NCBI GenBank assembly: GCA_028554755.1
Contig: JAPTOF010000032.1
Coordinates: 1 to 64,000, forward strand
Origin: Cordia subcordata
Taxonomy: Eukaryota; Streptophyta; Magnoliopsida; Boraginales; Cordiaceae
Reading direction: 5' to 3'
Length of the DNA: 64,000 nucleotides
In this document: one piece after another, positions 12,125 to 23,207 of the stretch
Position numbering within the stretch: position 1 is the stretch's first letter
Layout: every line of letters begins with the position of its first letter
Notes under the pieces: generated by a model
The model's database searches: none
The model's input: the letters and a program-made list of their open reading frames with translations, nothing else
Told to the model about the DNA's origin: nothing
Translations under genes and position numbers: made by a program

Positions 12125-14573
12125 TGATCGTCTTCGAGGTATAAACCCTAAAAATGCCCACAAGTGCACGGATCGTCCGTAGTGCAATGTGTAAGTACTG
12201 GTCTTTTTTTCCACAAGGTGGCTAAACTCATATTAAAACCCTATAAATTAATGTGCTCCCAAGTTGGTAATGCAACTTGAATTCTTTTTTTTTTTTTTAC
12301 AATTAAACTATAAATTACCTGAGTATGATAACAAATCACTAACAAAGAAATTCTAATCAAACAAGAAATAATGCTATTTCTCAAGTCAACTGGAAGGACT
12401 AAACAATTAACAAAAAAAAGGGTGACACATACTTGACTATGTCCTAATCTCATACTTTCTATTAAGGCTTGAATTGGAGTTTAATGGATATGTTAGGTCT
12501 TTCAAACTTGGAATCAAGTAATCAACAAATTACCCTAGTAACCTTGGTGCGAAACTATCCTTAAGTGGCCTGCCTAAAGTATAGCGTGGTCCTAATTGTT
12601 AATCAAGATTCTTGTTTATTTTTTAGATTCCTATGGAAGATTGATGCCAATCTAACTTAGTGGTTAATTCATTAACTAGATTTCAATCTAAGAATCAGCT
12701 TTCTAAGCTCGGTTAGACTATGCTAATTACCTTTTTAACTGAGTTTAAAGTTGAAGGTTTGTGTCGTAGTTCAAGTGCAAGATTTCAAACAATTGTTCAA
12801 TCCTCTCGCATGCATTTGCTCCTAATATATTTTCACTCCTTTAGATTCATAAATTATTCGAGGCAACCATAAGCAAGGAATCAAATCATGCATACTTTGA
12901 GCTTTTGCTTTTAATAAAATATAGATCAAACATTTAACAAACAAACCCAACTTCAAATCATTTTCGTGCAAGAATATTAAGCAAATGTCATTCAAAGCCT
13001 TAATAGAAAAGTGTTTAATTGTGCTACAAATCAAGCATGATTCACCCGTATGAAATTAAGCAAACATCAATGCAAGGAAATGCAAACCCAGATGAAATAT
13101 TTCCGCTCCAGCCATGCAAAACAACTTCGGCTAGAATCTGCCACCTGTAATACACGAACGTCATCGACAGAAAGCCAATCAAACATAGCTTCGTGCAAGT
13201 TTCTTCTATAGGCCACGTATAATCATTCTCGTCCCTGATCAGCTAGAAGCAATTTGAAAACATTGTCGCTAGTTGCTATCTGCAACTCACATGCGTCGTC
13301 GACGGAATGCTGTTCAAACACAGCTTCGTGTTTGTTCATGCAGCAGTAAGAACAGCAAAGGACGCACATCAAAGGATGCTCTCTTCACCTGTAATGCCTC
13401 TGACCAGCCCAAAACCTGAACACACAAGCTGCTGGGCTTCTTTTATGTTGTTCGAGAGAGGAATAGAGCCACTCTTTTTTGGACGAACTTGCTGAATTCT
13501 CTGCAAAAGTGCGGTTGCTCTCTCTTTTTTTTGAACGAGTTTGCTGACCCCCCTGCACAAGCGCTGTAGCCCTCGTTTTAAAGATGATTCTGGTCGAGCT
13601 CTGTGTCCCTTTTAGGTGCCAACAATGTGCTGTAAAATCTCAACAGTCCCTATCCCAAGGAGTATAGGCCTTTTTTTCTTCTTTTTCTTTTGAATTTGAA
13701 CTCCTCTCTTGTTGCTAAAAATCAGTCCAAAAGTTGCTGCTCCTTTTGATTTCGAACCTGAAAGTAGAGAAAAGATAAGAGCTTGCATTTGAATCAAGGC
13801 TGAAAAGGAAATAAGCTGTGCGTGTATGGCCTAATTATGGTGTGCATTGTGATTGTAAAGATTGAAGGAATTAGTTGCTGCTGTTTTGCTTATAATGTGC
13901 AAGTATGAAGCATGCAAAATAAGTAATAAAATATACTGCAAATATGATAAACTAATATTAACAATGCCAACACTAAATTACTATATTATTACCGTACTAT
14001 TATACTTATATAAACTGATAAACTATAAGTTGATATACTAATGAACTGATACATAAAATGTGCTATTAAACTACTATACATTACTAATAACCTATATTAT
14101 CCTAAATAATTACTTAACCTATTAAAGTAAGTTATATCTAAAGTCTAATCTAATGCTATAATATAATCTAACTAATAAAAGGCTAGAATAAAAACAAGAA
14201 GAAAATAAGCAAGAGTCTTAAAGATTTCACATAAGGAACGCACACTTGTCCATTAATTAACCAACCACGCACCCAGTATGCACACAATTACCTTTCTAAA
14301 CATGAAATTGAATCATAAGACATGCGTATGCACCTAAATTTTGCTCAAATTTAATCCCGGCACTCACTCGTCATTCAAGGGGACTTGGAATACGTTAAAA
14401 CACTCTTTATACTTTGAAAATGACTCAAATGAACACTAGAGCATGCAAACCTTATCAAGCAAGCATTATTAACTTTAATGCACAATACCATGCAGCTGTA
14501 CTTAGAAAGCTATAGAATCCATCTAAAATGCAAGCTAATGGCATCAACATACCAGGCAAATCAAGGTACATCA
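12125..14573 (-). repeat. B-type LTR, left arm (full length)
   Basis: 2449-bp LTR read on the minus strand: it starts TGATGTACC (at 14573) and ends GACGATCA (at 12125), followed by the primer site. It is the 5' LTR of B. It directly abuts the D 3' region at 14574 with no polypurine tract before it, so B (or a recombinant) was joined into D here. Small frames inside it (for example 13369-13560 and 13612-13797) are not supported as genes. Confidence 0.88.
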
Positions 14574-14749
14574 GCCTCGCACTATACACAAAGTCTCAAC
14601 ATACAAGGAGAAAGAAGATACAATAATAATGGCTCACAATTGACGTAACAGCCTTGTTCACATTACAACAAAAGAACAAAATGATAAACTTGTGCTAAGT
14701 TGACACTTAACAACTTATTTAATGAACTTTTTGGTCCCTTTTTGGCTTT

Positions 14750-14885
14750 TTGGCTTTTTCGCATGTTTCCAATTTTTTTGGCTTTTTCAATCTTTTTCAT
14801 CTTAATGCACCAATATTCACTTATTCCAAAATTTTTTGCATAATTTAACATTTATGCATTAAATAAAATCAACAAAAATAAAAAG
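14750..14885. other. Patch of dense inter-arm differences (left)
   Basis: Over about 83 aligned bases (14800-14885 against 40245-40340) I count roughly 14 substitutions with no net length change. Most neighbouring stretches are nearly identical between arms. The differences are mainly T in this arm against A or G in the other. Confidence 0.6.
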
Positions 14886-15251
14886 AAAAAGAAAGGCTAA
14901 GGCACATTAAAAGAACCAATGAAAGAAGGGCACTCATATCAATGCCCTTTTTCAAAAATTGTTCCAACCAAGTCATAAGGTAGCTACAAGGTGCATTCTT
15001 CAAATACTTACTTCCCTTAGCTTTCAAATGGCAACTCCTCAAATTCCCGTTTTCCTCCACTTTATTCATTCCACATAATACAGCTTTATCTTTATCAATT
15101 AATTAAATTAATAAACAAAAGCTAACACTCCAATCAACAAATAGATAAACAACCCTATATACACAAAAAATAGAAAGAATTTAACCATTTTTTAGGAAAG
15201 TAATGCAAATCTATCCTCAACAAAGCATAAAGAAGAAAACCAAACTTTAAA

Positions 15252-15288
15252 ACCCCCAAACCTAAACTTTTCTTGTCCTCAAGCAAAT
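15252..15288 (-). promoter_or_regulatory. D left hairpin plus polypurine-like tract
   Basis: On the minus strand: TTTGCTTGAGGACAAG then AAAAGTTTAGGTTTGGGGG. Equivalent to 39844-39878. Confidence 0.55.
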
Positions 15289-15651
15289 AGAACTAGACTT
15301 ACAACAAGTCAATAGGCATCACAAAGCACATAAGGGTGGTGGAGAAGGGGTAGATATTTGGTGAGGAATGGACAAAAGATAGATATAACCTTGTGATCTT
15401 TGAAGTTCTTTATGCCAATGATTTAATCATCTATTAATCCTTCTTTTCAGAAAGCTACAAACACTCACATAGAAAATTAGTAACATTGCCATGCAAGCTT
15501 GCATTGGCATGTGCAAATGATAAACAAGGCATATCCTAAGGGGAACAAGGTATATCTATGGTGCCTTCTTGAAGCACTGGGTTTTATGCCCCTACCCGGG
15601 CAATAATGTTAGGGCCAATGATACTTATGGTCTCAAGCATGGATTAGCATA

Positions 15652-16158
15652 CTAATCTGTTAAAGCACAACATAGAAGAAAAAGAGTCACGTGATATATA
15701 ATCAAGCAAATCATGCACATCACAATCCTGTTTGAGCACACATGAAAAGAAACAAATGGAAAACCTAACAAATCAAATATAAAAGAAGGCTCCAAGCTAT
15801 CATGGGTCATAGGAAAATTTAAAGCTCTAAGTCCCTTTTTTATATCCAACCCTAACCCATCAAACTCTATCTCTGCAACTAACCATATTAAAGCCTTCTT
15901 TAGATGATCAAGGGCTATCCACACCCCATACCCATGGGTCAATGATGAATATAAAGCATAAAGAATGGGAGAAGTATGAACATGCTCCACATTTATGTGC
16001 TTAAAGTGGGATGGCATAAAAATGTGCTCACTAGGGGGAGACTCAATGAAAGGAAGGCAGAGAGAATCATCTAATAGAGTAGGGTGGGGTGAGATGGAAT
16101 CAATGTGAGAGCATGAAGGAATGGACTCGAATGAGGAGGAATGAGAAGTAAGGGTCAT
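15652..16158 (-). CDS. Unrecognised ORF of element D (left)
   Basis: 168-codon frame, mirrored almost unchanged at 38976-39476. I do not recognise a family. The first 50 residues are rich in Ser, His and Pro (SIPSCSHIDSIS, LPFIESPPSEH). The middle is mixed (LKKALIW.VAEIEFDGLGLDIKKGLRALNFP). The end is strongly hydrophobic (VMCMICLIIYHVTLFLLCCAL), suggesting a membrane segment. It sits where RT, RNase H and integrase would be in a complete relative, just upstream of the typical 3' region. The coding text immediately upstream (KALRKEIEEP, DESLLENSSKLF) is in a different frame and ends in a stop 1 codon before this start, so the real protein may be longer and interrupted by an error. It could be a chance frame, but both copies stay open. 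Confidence 0.45.
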   Translation of the reverse strand: MTLTSHSSSFESIPSCSHIDSISPHPTLLDDSLCLPFIESPPSEHIFMPSHFKHINVEHVHTSPILYALYSSLTHGYGVWIALDHLKKALIWLVAEIEFDGLGLDIKKGLRALNFPMTHDSLEPSFIFDLLGFPFVSFHVCSNRIVMCMICLIIYHVTLFLLCCALTD

Positions 16159-16792
16159 GGGCTTACTCTCACTAAGGGATGACTATATTCATCCACGAAA
16201 TGGTTCACTTTATCAATTAATACCTTAGTGAAGAGTTTAGAAGAGTTTTCTAACAATGATTCATCAAAGATACCCAAACCCTCATATATCATAATTTTAG
16301 GTTCCTCAATCTCTTTTCTAAGAGCCTTCTTAAATTAATCATTTACCTCAACATCAAAATCTACAACTCCAAGGGACTCATCAGGCCTAGAATAAAAAAT
16401 AGGCATTAAGCTCTCCTCAATAGGTGTCTCTAAATCCATACTAGCTAATAATTCATCAAATGCTTTAATAAATGCATCGCTAGGGATAATATGTCACATT
16501 ACACTCCTCAATACAAGATCCCATTGCATTAACCATCAAACTTCTATTTTCATCTTAATCCTCGGATGAATACTATGTGTGCAAACCGAATAATCTATGC
16601 CTCTCATGTCAAGATCATAAGAATTAATCTTAAAGGACTTATCAAGAGATCAGAAGAATTAATCTCAAAGCACTCGTCATGCTTATAATAATCATCTCTA
16701 GAAGTAGAGATCATGCTTCCCACGTAAAGGTCTCTCGGTCAAAGCTAGCTAAAATGTCCTCAAGCTTTTTTAATTCATCGCTCTATGTCATA
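16159..16792 (-). pseudogene. pol: D left protease-distal linker and replacement region
   Basis: Continuation of D's coding region on the minus strand, interrupted by the solo LTR. Nearest the LTR it reads like the Athila linker (SDELKKLEDILASFDRETF, then GIDYSVCTHSIHPRI, which in C and B leads into RT). It then departs from every pol domain and reads DELLASMDLETPIEESLMPIFYS and DFDVEVND, a second linker-like acidic stretch, with stops between the pieces. RT, RNase H and integrase are absent. Confidence 0.65.
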
Positions 16793-18606
16793 GTCTCTGA
16801 TGTGTTGTGTTTTTTTTTGTGTGTTTGCATTGTTATTTGTCTATATCTTAGACATGTATTGAGCTTAAATAAATGCATTAGCGTAGTACTTATGCTAAAT
16901 ATAGGCTTAACCGCATACAACTGTACATAGTTGAGTTTAAGAGGTAAATGCTACACTAATGGCTTGTTTTGGATATTATAGGTGAGATTAAAGATTGTTT
17001 GGAGATCAACAAAGACGGAGATAGTTTGATCAAGGATTGGAAGCATAATTGATATTTTATGTGGAAGAAAATCATCTTGGGAAGCTTCCGAACAAAAGCC
17101 AAGGCAACCGAAAGCTAAATTGAGCTAAAACGAAGCCAAAAGAGAGTAAATAGGCACTACCAGAACACTGGCTTTAGAGTACCGGCACACCCCCTCTCTA
17201 TTCTGCCAAAAATAGAGAGCAAGCTTCTACTATCGAAATAGAGGCCCTAGGTACCAGTGCACTAGTTAAGTGTTACGTAGTCACGAAAATTGGCTATATA
17301 AGCCCGCTTTTGGCCATTTTATGTAACAATAAGTCATATTGTTTCACACCTATCTCTGAAATCCTAATTCCTCTCATCACCCACTTCCAACACAGTACTC
17401 ACGCTTTTCTCCAAGATTCAAGCTCATTTGGAGGGTTTAAATACTTGGATTGAAGTCTACTAAAAGATTTTGTACAAGAATTGCTAGGATGGAAAGGGAG
17501 CTTTCTATTCTCTCTTTCATCCTATTTTATATTATGTTTGAGTAGATTTATTTAGAGTTATGATACTTGTGCAATGGGTTGATTCTATACTCTTATATTA
17601 TGGGATGGGTTAATATACATATACACATATGCTATGTTTTTCTTGTTTTAGTGGCTATTGTTCAATACATGCCTAGGTGTTTGATAATATGCCCATGAAA
17701 ATTGCATATGTATAAATTAAAGTCTATTTGCTACTAAACACCTCTAATCCATTATATAATCATGTCTATGTGTGTTATGTGTAGATCTTGTGAAGTAGGT
17801 AATGCTTATATTCATGTCTATGTGCATATTTGCATCCTAGTAGTAAATATGACCTCAATATTGCATACATGTTAGCTCCAAAGAGCTTTCAATGGTGTAA
17901 TCTGAGCATAACTATATGTGGTAGCTGAATAGGTCCCTTTATTCATGGTTACCTTGGCTTAGAACATGTATGAATGCATTAATAGGTCAAATTTCTCTAT
18001 AGTGACTCTAGTATGACAAGGCATAATTCAAGGCTAGTCTAAATTGAGCCTCCTTTATCTTTAAATCCAGCCAACGATTTAGGTACTAGGGTAGGCTCGT
18101 TTTAGGTCATCTAGGAGGCTAGTTAGTCACTCTTAAGACACTAGGTCATAAGGACCACACCGTAGCTCTAGGAGACGCTGCATAAGGAGGGACCATGCGA
18201 GTCTTAGGGAGAAATTACGACACTGCAACCTAGTTATAGAGCAACTAATGATTAAGCCATTTTATGTAATCCCATTGTATTTAAGTCTAAGATCTCCTAT
18301 TAGCAAGTAGACGCCTTGACCTAATACCTTCCATTTCTTAGTTCTCTCTAGATAGTCTGCTTCTTCATTTTCCATTCCCATAGTGTAGTTCTATTTTCTT
18401 TAGTTAGAGCTCCTGGTCATCAAAAAATCCAAAAAAATGGTTAGTTTAGGTTTTCCTTTATGCACTCTCTAGAACACACACATGGAATCTATTCCACTAC
18501 ACAGTCTCTTTATGGTTCGACAACTATTCTCATACATATTATACTGCATTGATCTATTCGCTTGTAGGTCTTTAGAGCTTGCACTCAAAAAGACATTATT
18601 AGTCTC
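16793..18606 (+). mobile_element. Solo LTR (C-related family) with GTCTC target duplication, left
   Basis: LTR 16798-18601 (1804 bp) in plus orientation, flanked on both sides by GTCTC (16793-16797 and 18602-18606). It starts TGATGTGTTGTG and ends ACATTATTA, so the expected terminal CA reads TA. Its 3' half is homologous to the C LTR (block around 18170, CGTAGCTCTAGGAGACG). A TATA box (TATATAAG) lies at 17295-17302. There is no internal region, so it arose by LTR-LTR recombination after insertion. It interrupts D's linker coding sequence. Confidence 0.92.
17295..17302 (+). promoter_or_regulatory. TATA box of solo LTR, left
   Basis: TATATAAG in the middle of the LTR, in the same relative place as TATAAATA in the C LTR. 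Confidence 0.6.
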
Positions 18607-18907
18607 CTCAACATGGCATTTAACACATGAGCCTATCACTTAATCATGAAACAATCTTGCTCTTCCTTATCTCCTCCTACACTAGCTCTACTCACAGTCT
18701 CTGCTACTTTCATGGTCGACTTTAAATTTCCAAACCTAGTTTCTAGCAACCCTGGCTTACAATGAATAACTGCATTAGTTGTGGCATGGAAGAGGTGACT
18801 TAGAAGAATAGATGTAAAGTGCCTAGAGTCGTGTCTATAATTCATATCTAAAACTAGGAAGTCTACTAGGTATATAAACTCGCCAACCTAAACTATAACA
18901 TCCTCCA
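18607..18907 (-). pseudogene. pol: D left protease C-terminal part and linker start
   Basis: The frame 18636-18845 shows SHLFHATTNAVIHCKPGLLETRFGNLKSTMKVAETVSRAS. This aligns with C's GRPFLATADAIIHCRSGILEMKFGNLKSTMKVAEAVNRAS. The upstream part (EDVIV, VGEFIYLVNFIVLDM) runs into element C at 18907/18908, so C was inserted into D's coding region. The rest of D (gag, 5' LTR) is not present in the window. Confidence 0.8.
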
Positions 18908-19854
18908 TGATGTCTTCTTACGAGTGCAAGTTTTAAAAGACCCGCAAGCGTACGGATCGTGCAATACAGTGTTTACGAGTGCGGGTGTCGAACCACAGGG
19001 AGGCGTGAATATCGTGAATGTATCCTATGCTTGGTGTCCTAAAAGAGCTAAAAAGAAAGATCTAAACTAAGTGTACTTTTTCTTGTGAAGGTTTGGATTG
19101 TCGGGAGCTCTAAGTAAATGAAAGAGAACTAAACTATGAATAAAAACAAAAATGGGCGCATGTTGATTAAGAAGAAACTAACAATTGGAAAGGGATTAGG
19201 GTGACTTGGACTTATGAATGGGTAACTCCATACTCAAATGCTATGGGATTAAGGGATGATGGCTAACTATCAAAAGTGCTCTTAACTAGGTTGTTAGTTA
19301 GTGTCCTGATTTCCCCCTAGGACTCGGTGTGGGTCCGTCCCAGGCGACGTCTCCTAGAGCTACGGCGTGGTCCTTATGACCTAGGGCCTCAAGAGGGACT
19401 AACTAACTTCCTAGGTGGCTTAGAATGAACCTACCCTAGTACCTAAACCGTTGGCTGGGTTTAAAGCCAAGACCTAGTGTTGCTAAGGTCGACTAAATCT
19501 ATCCTGAAACCTATTGGCTGGATTTAAAGCCAAAGGAAACTCGACCTAGATTAGCCTTGAATTATATTCCGTCATTCTAAGATCACTACAGCAGGATTTG
19601 ACTAACATTCATACACATGTGATATTGAAATTATGCTTGTTACTAGGCATGCAAATACGCATATAGACATGAATAAAAGCACTACCCACTTCATAACATC
19701 CATGTATAAACACATAGACATGAGTACAACATGGATTAGATATGTTTAGTAACAAACAAACTTCAATTAATATATATATGTACTCATCTAAGTATTCTAT
19801 CAACCACATAGACATGAATGAAAGAACACCCAATTAAACAACACAAATCAAAAC

Positions 19855-19879
19855 ATATATATATATATATATATATATT
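19855..19879. repeat. (TA)n microsatellite in C LTR
   Basis: About 12 TA units. The equivalent in the truncated 5' LTR is shorter (about 28945-28960) and lies about 17 bp from the palindrome joint. Confidence 0.9.
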
Positions 19880-20212
19880 CAGCCATCATATCCCATATCA
19901 TAAGAGTATAAAATTAACCCATTACATAAGCTTTATCACCCTATACAAGCCTACTCAGACATAATAGAAAATAGAATGAAAGAGATATAACGAAACTCCC
20001 CTTTCATCCTAGCGAATTTAGAACACAGCTTGTAAACAATCTCGATTCCAAAGCGTTTGAATCCTCTAACGAAGCTTGGTTCTTCGTGAAAAGTATGTGA
20101 AAAGGGTGTTTGAGGCGGCTAGGGAATAGGGTTAAGTGTGTGTGAGAATAGGTGTGAAGCGTGTGTAAAAACTCTCCTTTTTTTCTGCTCCGCATCGGGC
20201 TTTATTTATAGA

Positions 20213-20220
20213 TTCGCGCA
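20213..20220 (-). promoter_or_regulatory. TATA box of C LTR, left
   Basis: TATAAATA on the minus strand, followed downstream by a transcript-like GC-poor leader. It is conserved at 34923-34930. Confidence 0.7.
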
Positions 20221-20223
20221 TAG

Positions 20224-20305
20224 CCGGTCGACCTAGACGGTCGACCGGCCTCTGGAGTACTCGACCGGCTTTCTTCAAGGGCTCTCTGGAGTGGCCGGTC
20301 GACCG
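20224..20305 (-). promoter_or_regulatory. Cluster of GGTCGACC palindromes upstream of TATA
   Basis: Perfect GGTCGACC at 20226-20233, 20239-20246 and 20297-20304, plus a half site TCGACCGGC near 20261. All lie within 85 bp upstream of the C LTR TATA box. The GC- and CpG-rich block stands out in an AT-rich LTR and suggests repeated binding sites. Confidence 0.5.
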
Positions 20306-20629
20306 ACTATTCTTCCTTAGCGTCCGGCTAACTTCCTTCATCCAATTTTTCGTCATTTCGGCCTTCAGTCTTCTCCCTTAGACCCGTGCATGTCCTATCT
20401 TCATCACCTTTCATTGTTCAATCTTTATCTTAACCCAAAATCACCTGAATCATTGAAAATAAGCTATTAGTGTAGCATTTTATCTCTTAAACTCAATATG
20501 CACATTTATTCACACTTAAGCCTATTCCTATCAAAAGTACTACACTAATGCATCATTATAAGCATTCAACACCTCTAAAGTATAAGTAAATGGCGATGCA
20601 AACACACACCAAATCACAACTCATTAACA

Positions 20630-20664
20630 CCCCTAAACCTTCTCCTTACTTGTCCTCAAGCAAG
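20630..20664 (-). promoter_or_regulatory. C polypurine tract with hairpin, left
   Basis: On the minus strand: CTTGCTTGAGGACAAGTAAG then GAGAAGGTTTAGGGG directly before the LTR. Expected plus-strand primer. Confidence 0.75.
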
Positions 20665-21452
20665 CTTAATCTTCAATTTTATTTCTAAAGTGATACAATG
20701 GATTGCCTAAAGGACTACTCGCTATCGATATTAATTTGAGAAACATGAAGGGCGTTCCTATTGTGAAGAGATCCCTAAGCCTCTTTGGATCTTCCCTCTA
20801 CTCATAAGGGGTCTCGTTCCTCATGGGAATTTCCCAAGTAGCCAATCCACCACAAGCCTAGGATTCTAACTCACGCACTTGGGATATTGATATTTCGTGC
20901 TTCCTCAACTGACATGGCCTCCCTAACATACACCAAGCCTCAAAGATAAGAAGAGAGAGTATCTGAGACACAACGGCTTTTTATAAGCCTTATTCACATG
21001 TCTACAAAGACGATAACTTGTGCTAAGTTGACATTGTGTCACTTATGCACTTATTCACTAACTTTTAGGTGCCTTTGGCTTTTTCTCTTTTTCACTTCAT
21101 TCATAGAATTTTGCACCTTTTTGCCTTTTTTTTTCATTTTCATTGTATTGAATTCTCAAAAAGGAAGAAAAAGAAAGGCTTAGGCATATCAACAAGAACT
21201 AATCAAAGAAGAGGCACTCACATCAATAACCCTTTTTCAACACTCTTTCCTACCAAGCTATGGGGTGGCTACAAGGGTTATTCTTTTGAGGTTCTCACTC
21301 CCCACAACGTTTAAGGGCATCCCCTCCATGACTTAGTTTTCAAACCACTCTATTTATTCCCCCACAATGTCTCTCATCTTAATAAATCAATAGAGTCAAT
21401 CACAAAAGCCAACACAATGATCAACAAAGAAATAATTGACTCTATATGCAAC

Positions 21453-21486
21453 AAAATTGAAAAATTTTCAAAATTGAAAAATTTTC
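21453..21486. repeat. Tandem pair of 17-bp palindromic A/T units
   Basis: The unit AAAATTGAAAAATTTTC occurs twice back to back. It contains the inverted repeat GAAAAATTTTC and could fold. Mirrored at 33638-33671. Confidence 0.85.
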
Positions 21487-21550
21487 ACCATTTAAACGCA
21501 TGATGCAATCTACCTAAGTAAAATATAACAAGAAAGAAAACTAAACTCCC

Positions 21551-21588
21551 ACACCCCAAACCTAAACTTTGCTTGTCCTCAAGCAAAT
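21551..21588 (-). promoter_or_regulatory. C left upstream hairpin plus polypurine-like tract
   Basis: On the minus strand: TTTGCTTGAGGACAAGCAAA then GTTTAGGTTTGGGGTGTGGG, about 0.95 kb upstream of the true tract. Confidence 0.55.
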
Positions 21589-21963
21589 AGAACAAAGCAC
21601 AACAAAAACAAGCAAGTCATCATTACACAACGAGTAAGGATGGTGGGGATAAGTGCAAATAGGGGGGGACAAATGGAGAAAGGATAGATACAACCTTGCA
21701 TTCTCTTCAAAGCTTTCCATGCCAACTCCCAATCACCATACTACTAACCTGTGACTCACAATTCACAAACACTCACAAAGAAAACAAGATTAGTAGCATT
21801 GCCTATGCATACTTGCATTGGCATGTGCAATAATAAGCAGTGGTGTATCTTATGGGACAAAGGATTGGGATTCAACACTTTAAGTTGGGTACAAGAAAGA
21901 TAAAAGAAAGAAAATAAAAAGAAACAAAAGTCAAACAAATGCAAGACTATAAAATTGAACCTA

Positions 21964-22015
21964 GGTTGCCTCCTAGTAGCGCTAACCACCAAGCCGTCAG
22001 CCAGGCAAATACTAG
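21964..22015 (-). promoter_or_regulatory. Post-pol conserved element, C left
   Basis: On the minus strand: GCCTGGCTGACGGCTTGGTG then GTTAGCGCTACTAGGAGGCA. Same element as in B and B2, although the LTRs of C and B are different. Confidence 0.55.
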
Positions 22016-22154
22016 CTCATCTTCAACTTCCATCTGCAGGATCCTGAAGCTCTAAAACCTCCACACGAGCCATGCTCGGATCATAAGCGTGCTTCAGGTG
22101 TTGCCCATTTACCGTCAACTCTCGGTCATCCTTTAAGTCTTTAATCTTGACTGC

Positions 22155-23207
22155 TCATGAAGGATAGGCAATCATCACCTCATATGGACCATCCCATCTC
22201 GTCTTAAGCTTACCTGGAAAAAGCTTCAGTCGTGAGTTAAACAACCAAACTTTATCAAGAGGAGAGAATGATTTCTTAATAACGTGTTTATCATGGATTC
22301 TCTTCATCCTATCCTTATAAAGTTTAGCATTCTCATATGCCTCGAATCTAAGTTCTTCCAGTTCTGCTAGGTCTAGCCTCCTTTTCTCACCCGCTCTTGC
22401 CAAGTCAAAATTTAGGGCTTTGATTGCCCAATACGCTCTATGTTCAAGTTCAACCGGCAAGTGACAAGCTTTACCAAATACCAATCTATAGGGAGACATA
22501 CCAATAGAAGTCTTAAAGGCGGTACGGTAGGCCCACAAAGCATCATTTAATCTAATAGACCAATCTTTTCTATCAGGCCTAACCGTTTTCTCTAGAATGT
22601 GTTTGATCTCTCTATTGGACACCTCTACTTGTCCACTAGTCTGCGGGTGATAAGGAGTGGCTACTTTATGGGTGACTGAATATTTCCTCAATAAGGCCTC
22701 TAAAGTCCTATGGCAAAAATGCAAACCCCCATCACTAATTAAGACCCTAGGGACTCCAAATCTAGAGAAAATGTTCTATTTAATAAACTTAACCACTACC
22801 CTATGGTCATTAGTGCGTGTAGGAATAGCCTCAACCCATTTGGATACATAATCAACGGCCACTAAAATGTATTGACACCCAAAGGAAGGTGGAAATGGAC
22901 ACATGAAGTCTATACCTCAAACATCGAACAACTCACAAGGAAGAATAGGGGATAAAGGCATCATGTTTCTCCTAGAGATGGACCCGGATTGTTGACATCT
23001 AAAACACTTTTTGCAATATTCCTGGGCATCCCTAAAGAGAGTAGGCCAAAATAATCCACTTTGCAAGACCTTCGCAGTAGTCTTCTTCCCACTAAAATGA
23101 CCCCCACACCCCTCATCATGACACATGCTTAACATGCTCTTAAACTCCTCCTCAGGCACACACCGGCGAATCATTTGATCCACACACTTTAAAAGATAGG
23201 GTTCCTC
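22155..23207 (-). pseudogene. pol: C left integrase (Athila-type), broken
   Basis: The zinc-finger domain (22917-23183) has CHDEGCGGHFSGKK and CKKCFRCQQ, so the HHCC ligands are present. The core follows (GPF and [15 protein letters not shown], partly out of frame at 22742-22916). Then come [21 protein letters not shown] and the tail [25 protein letters not shown]...[15 protein letters not shown] (22155-22724). A TGA directly after YPS cuts off the last 40 or so residues; it is also present in the right copy at about 32970. An extra stop breaks the core near 22770, also shared (32348-32350). Integrase inserts the cDNA into the host genome. Confidence 0.9.

Larger units (their letters stand above)
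14574..15651 (-). other. D left copy, 3' untranslated region (truncated)
   Basis: Homologous to the post-integrase region of element C: the same text around the upstream hairpin/polypurine-like module (15252-15288) and the same AAAGGGCATTGATATGAGTGCC block. It breaks off at 14573/14574, about 330 bp before the expected polypurine tract, where the B LTR begins. Confidence 0.75.
18908..20629 (-). repeat. C 3' LTR, left arm
   Basis: 1722 bp, reading TGTTAATGAG (at 20629) to GAAGACATCA (at 18908). It shares its 5'-LTR-equivalent part with 27999-28979, where I noticed about a dozen differences over 0.98 kb. It includes a long TA run (about 19855-19879), a TATA box (20213-20220) and a group of GGTCGACC palindromes just upstream of it. 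Plus/minus short frames such as 19609-19833 lie in this LTR and are not genes. Confidence 0.93.
20665..22150 (-). other. C left copy, 3' untranslated region
   Basis: Between integrase and polypurine tract. It holds an A/T-rich block with two tandem 17-bp units (21453-21486), a second hairpin/polypurine-like module (21551-21588), the post-pol conserved element (21964-22015) and the frameshifted integrase end (22020-22150, reading DLKDGRELTVNGQ). Short frames at 20998-21314 and 21756-21992 have no recognisable product. Confidence 0.75.

Noticed and set aside
15652..16158. Element D ORF as a host gene
   Set aside because: It lies inside a retrotransposon, between linker and 3' region, and is repeated in both arms. 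I keep it only as an element ORF of unknown role.
19609..19833. 74-codon frame found three times (also 28699-28923 and 35296-35520)
   Set aside because: All three copies are the same part of the C LTR. The repetition reflects LTR duplication, not a conserved protein.
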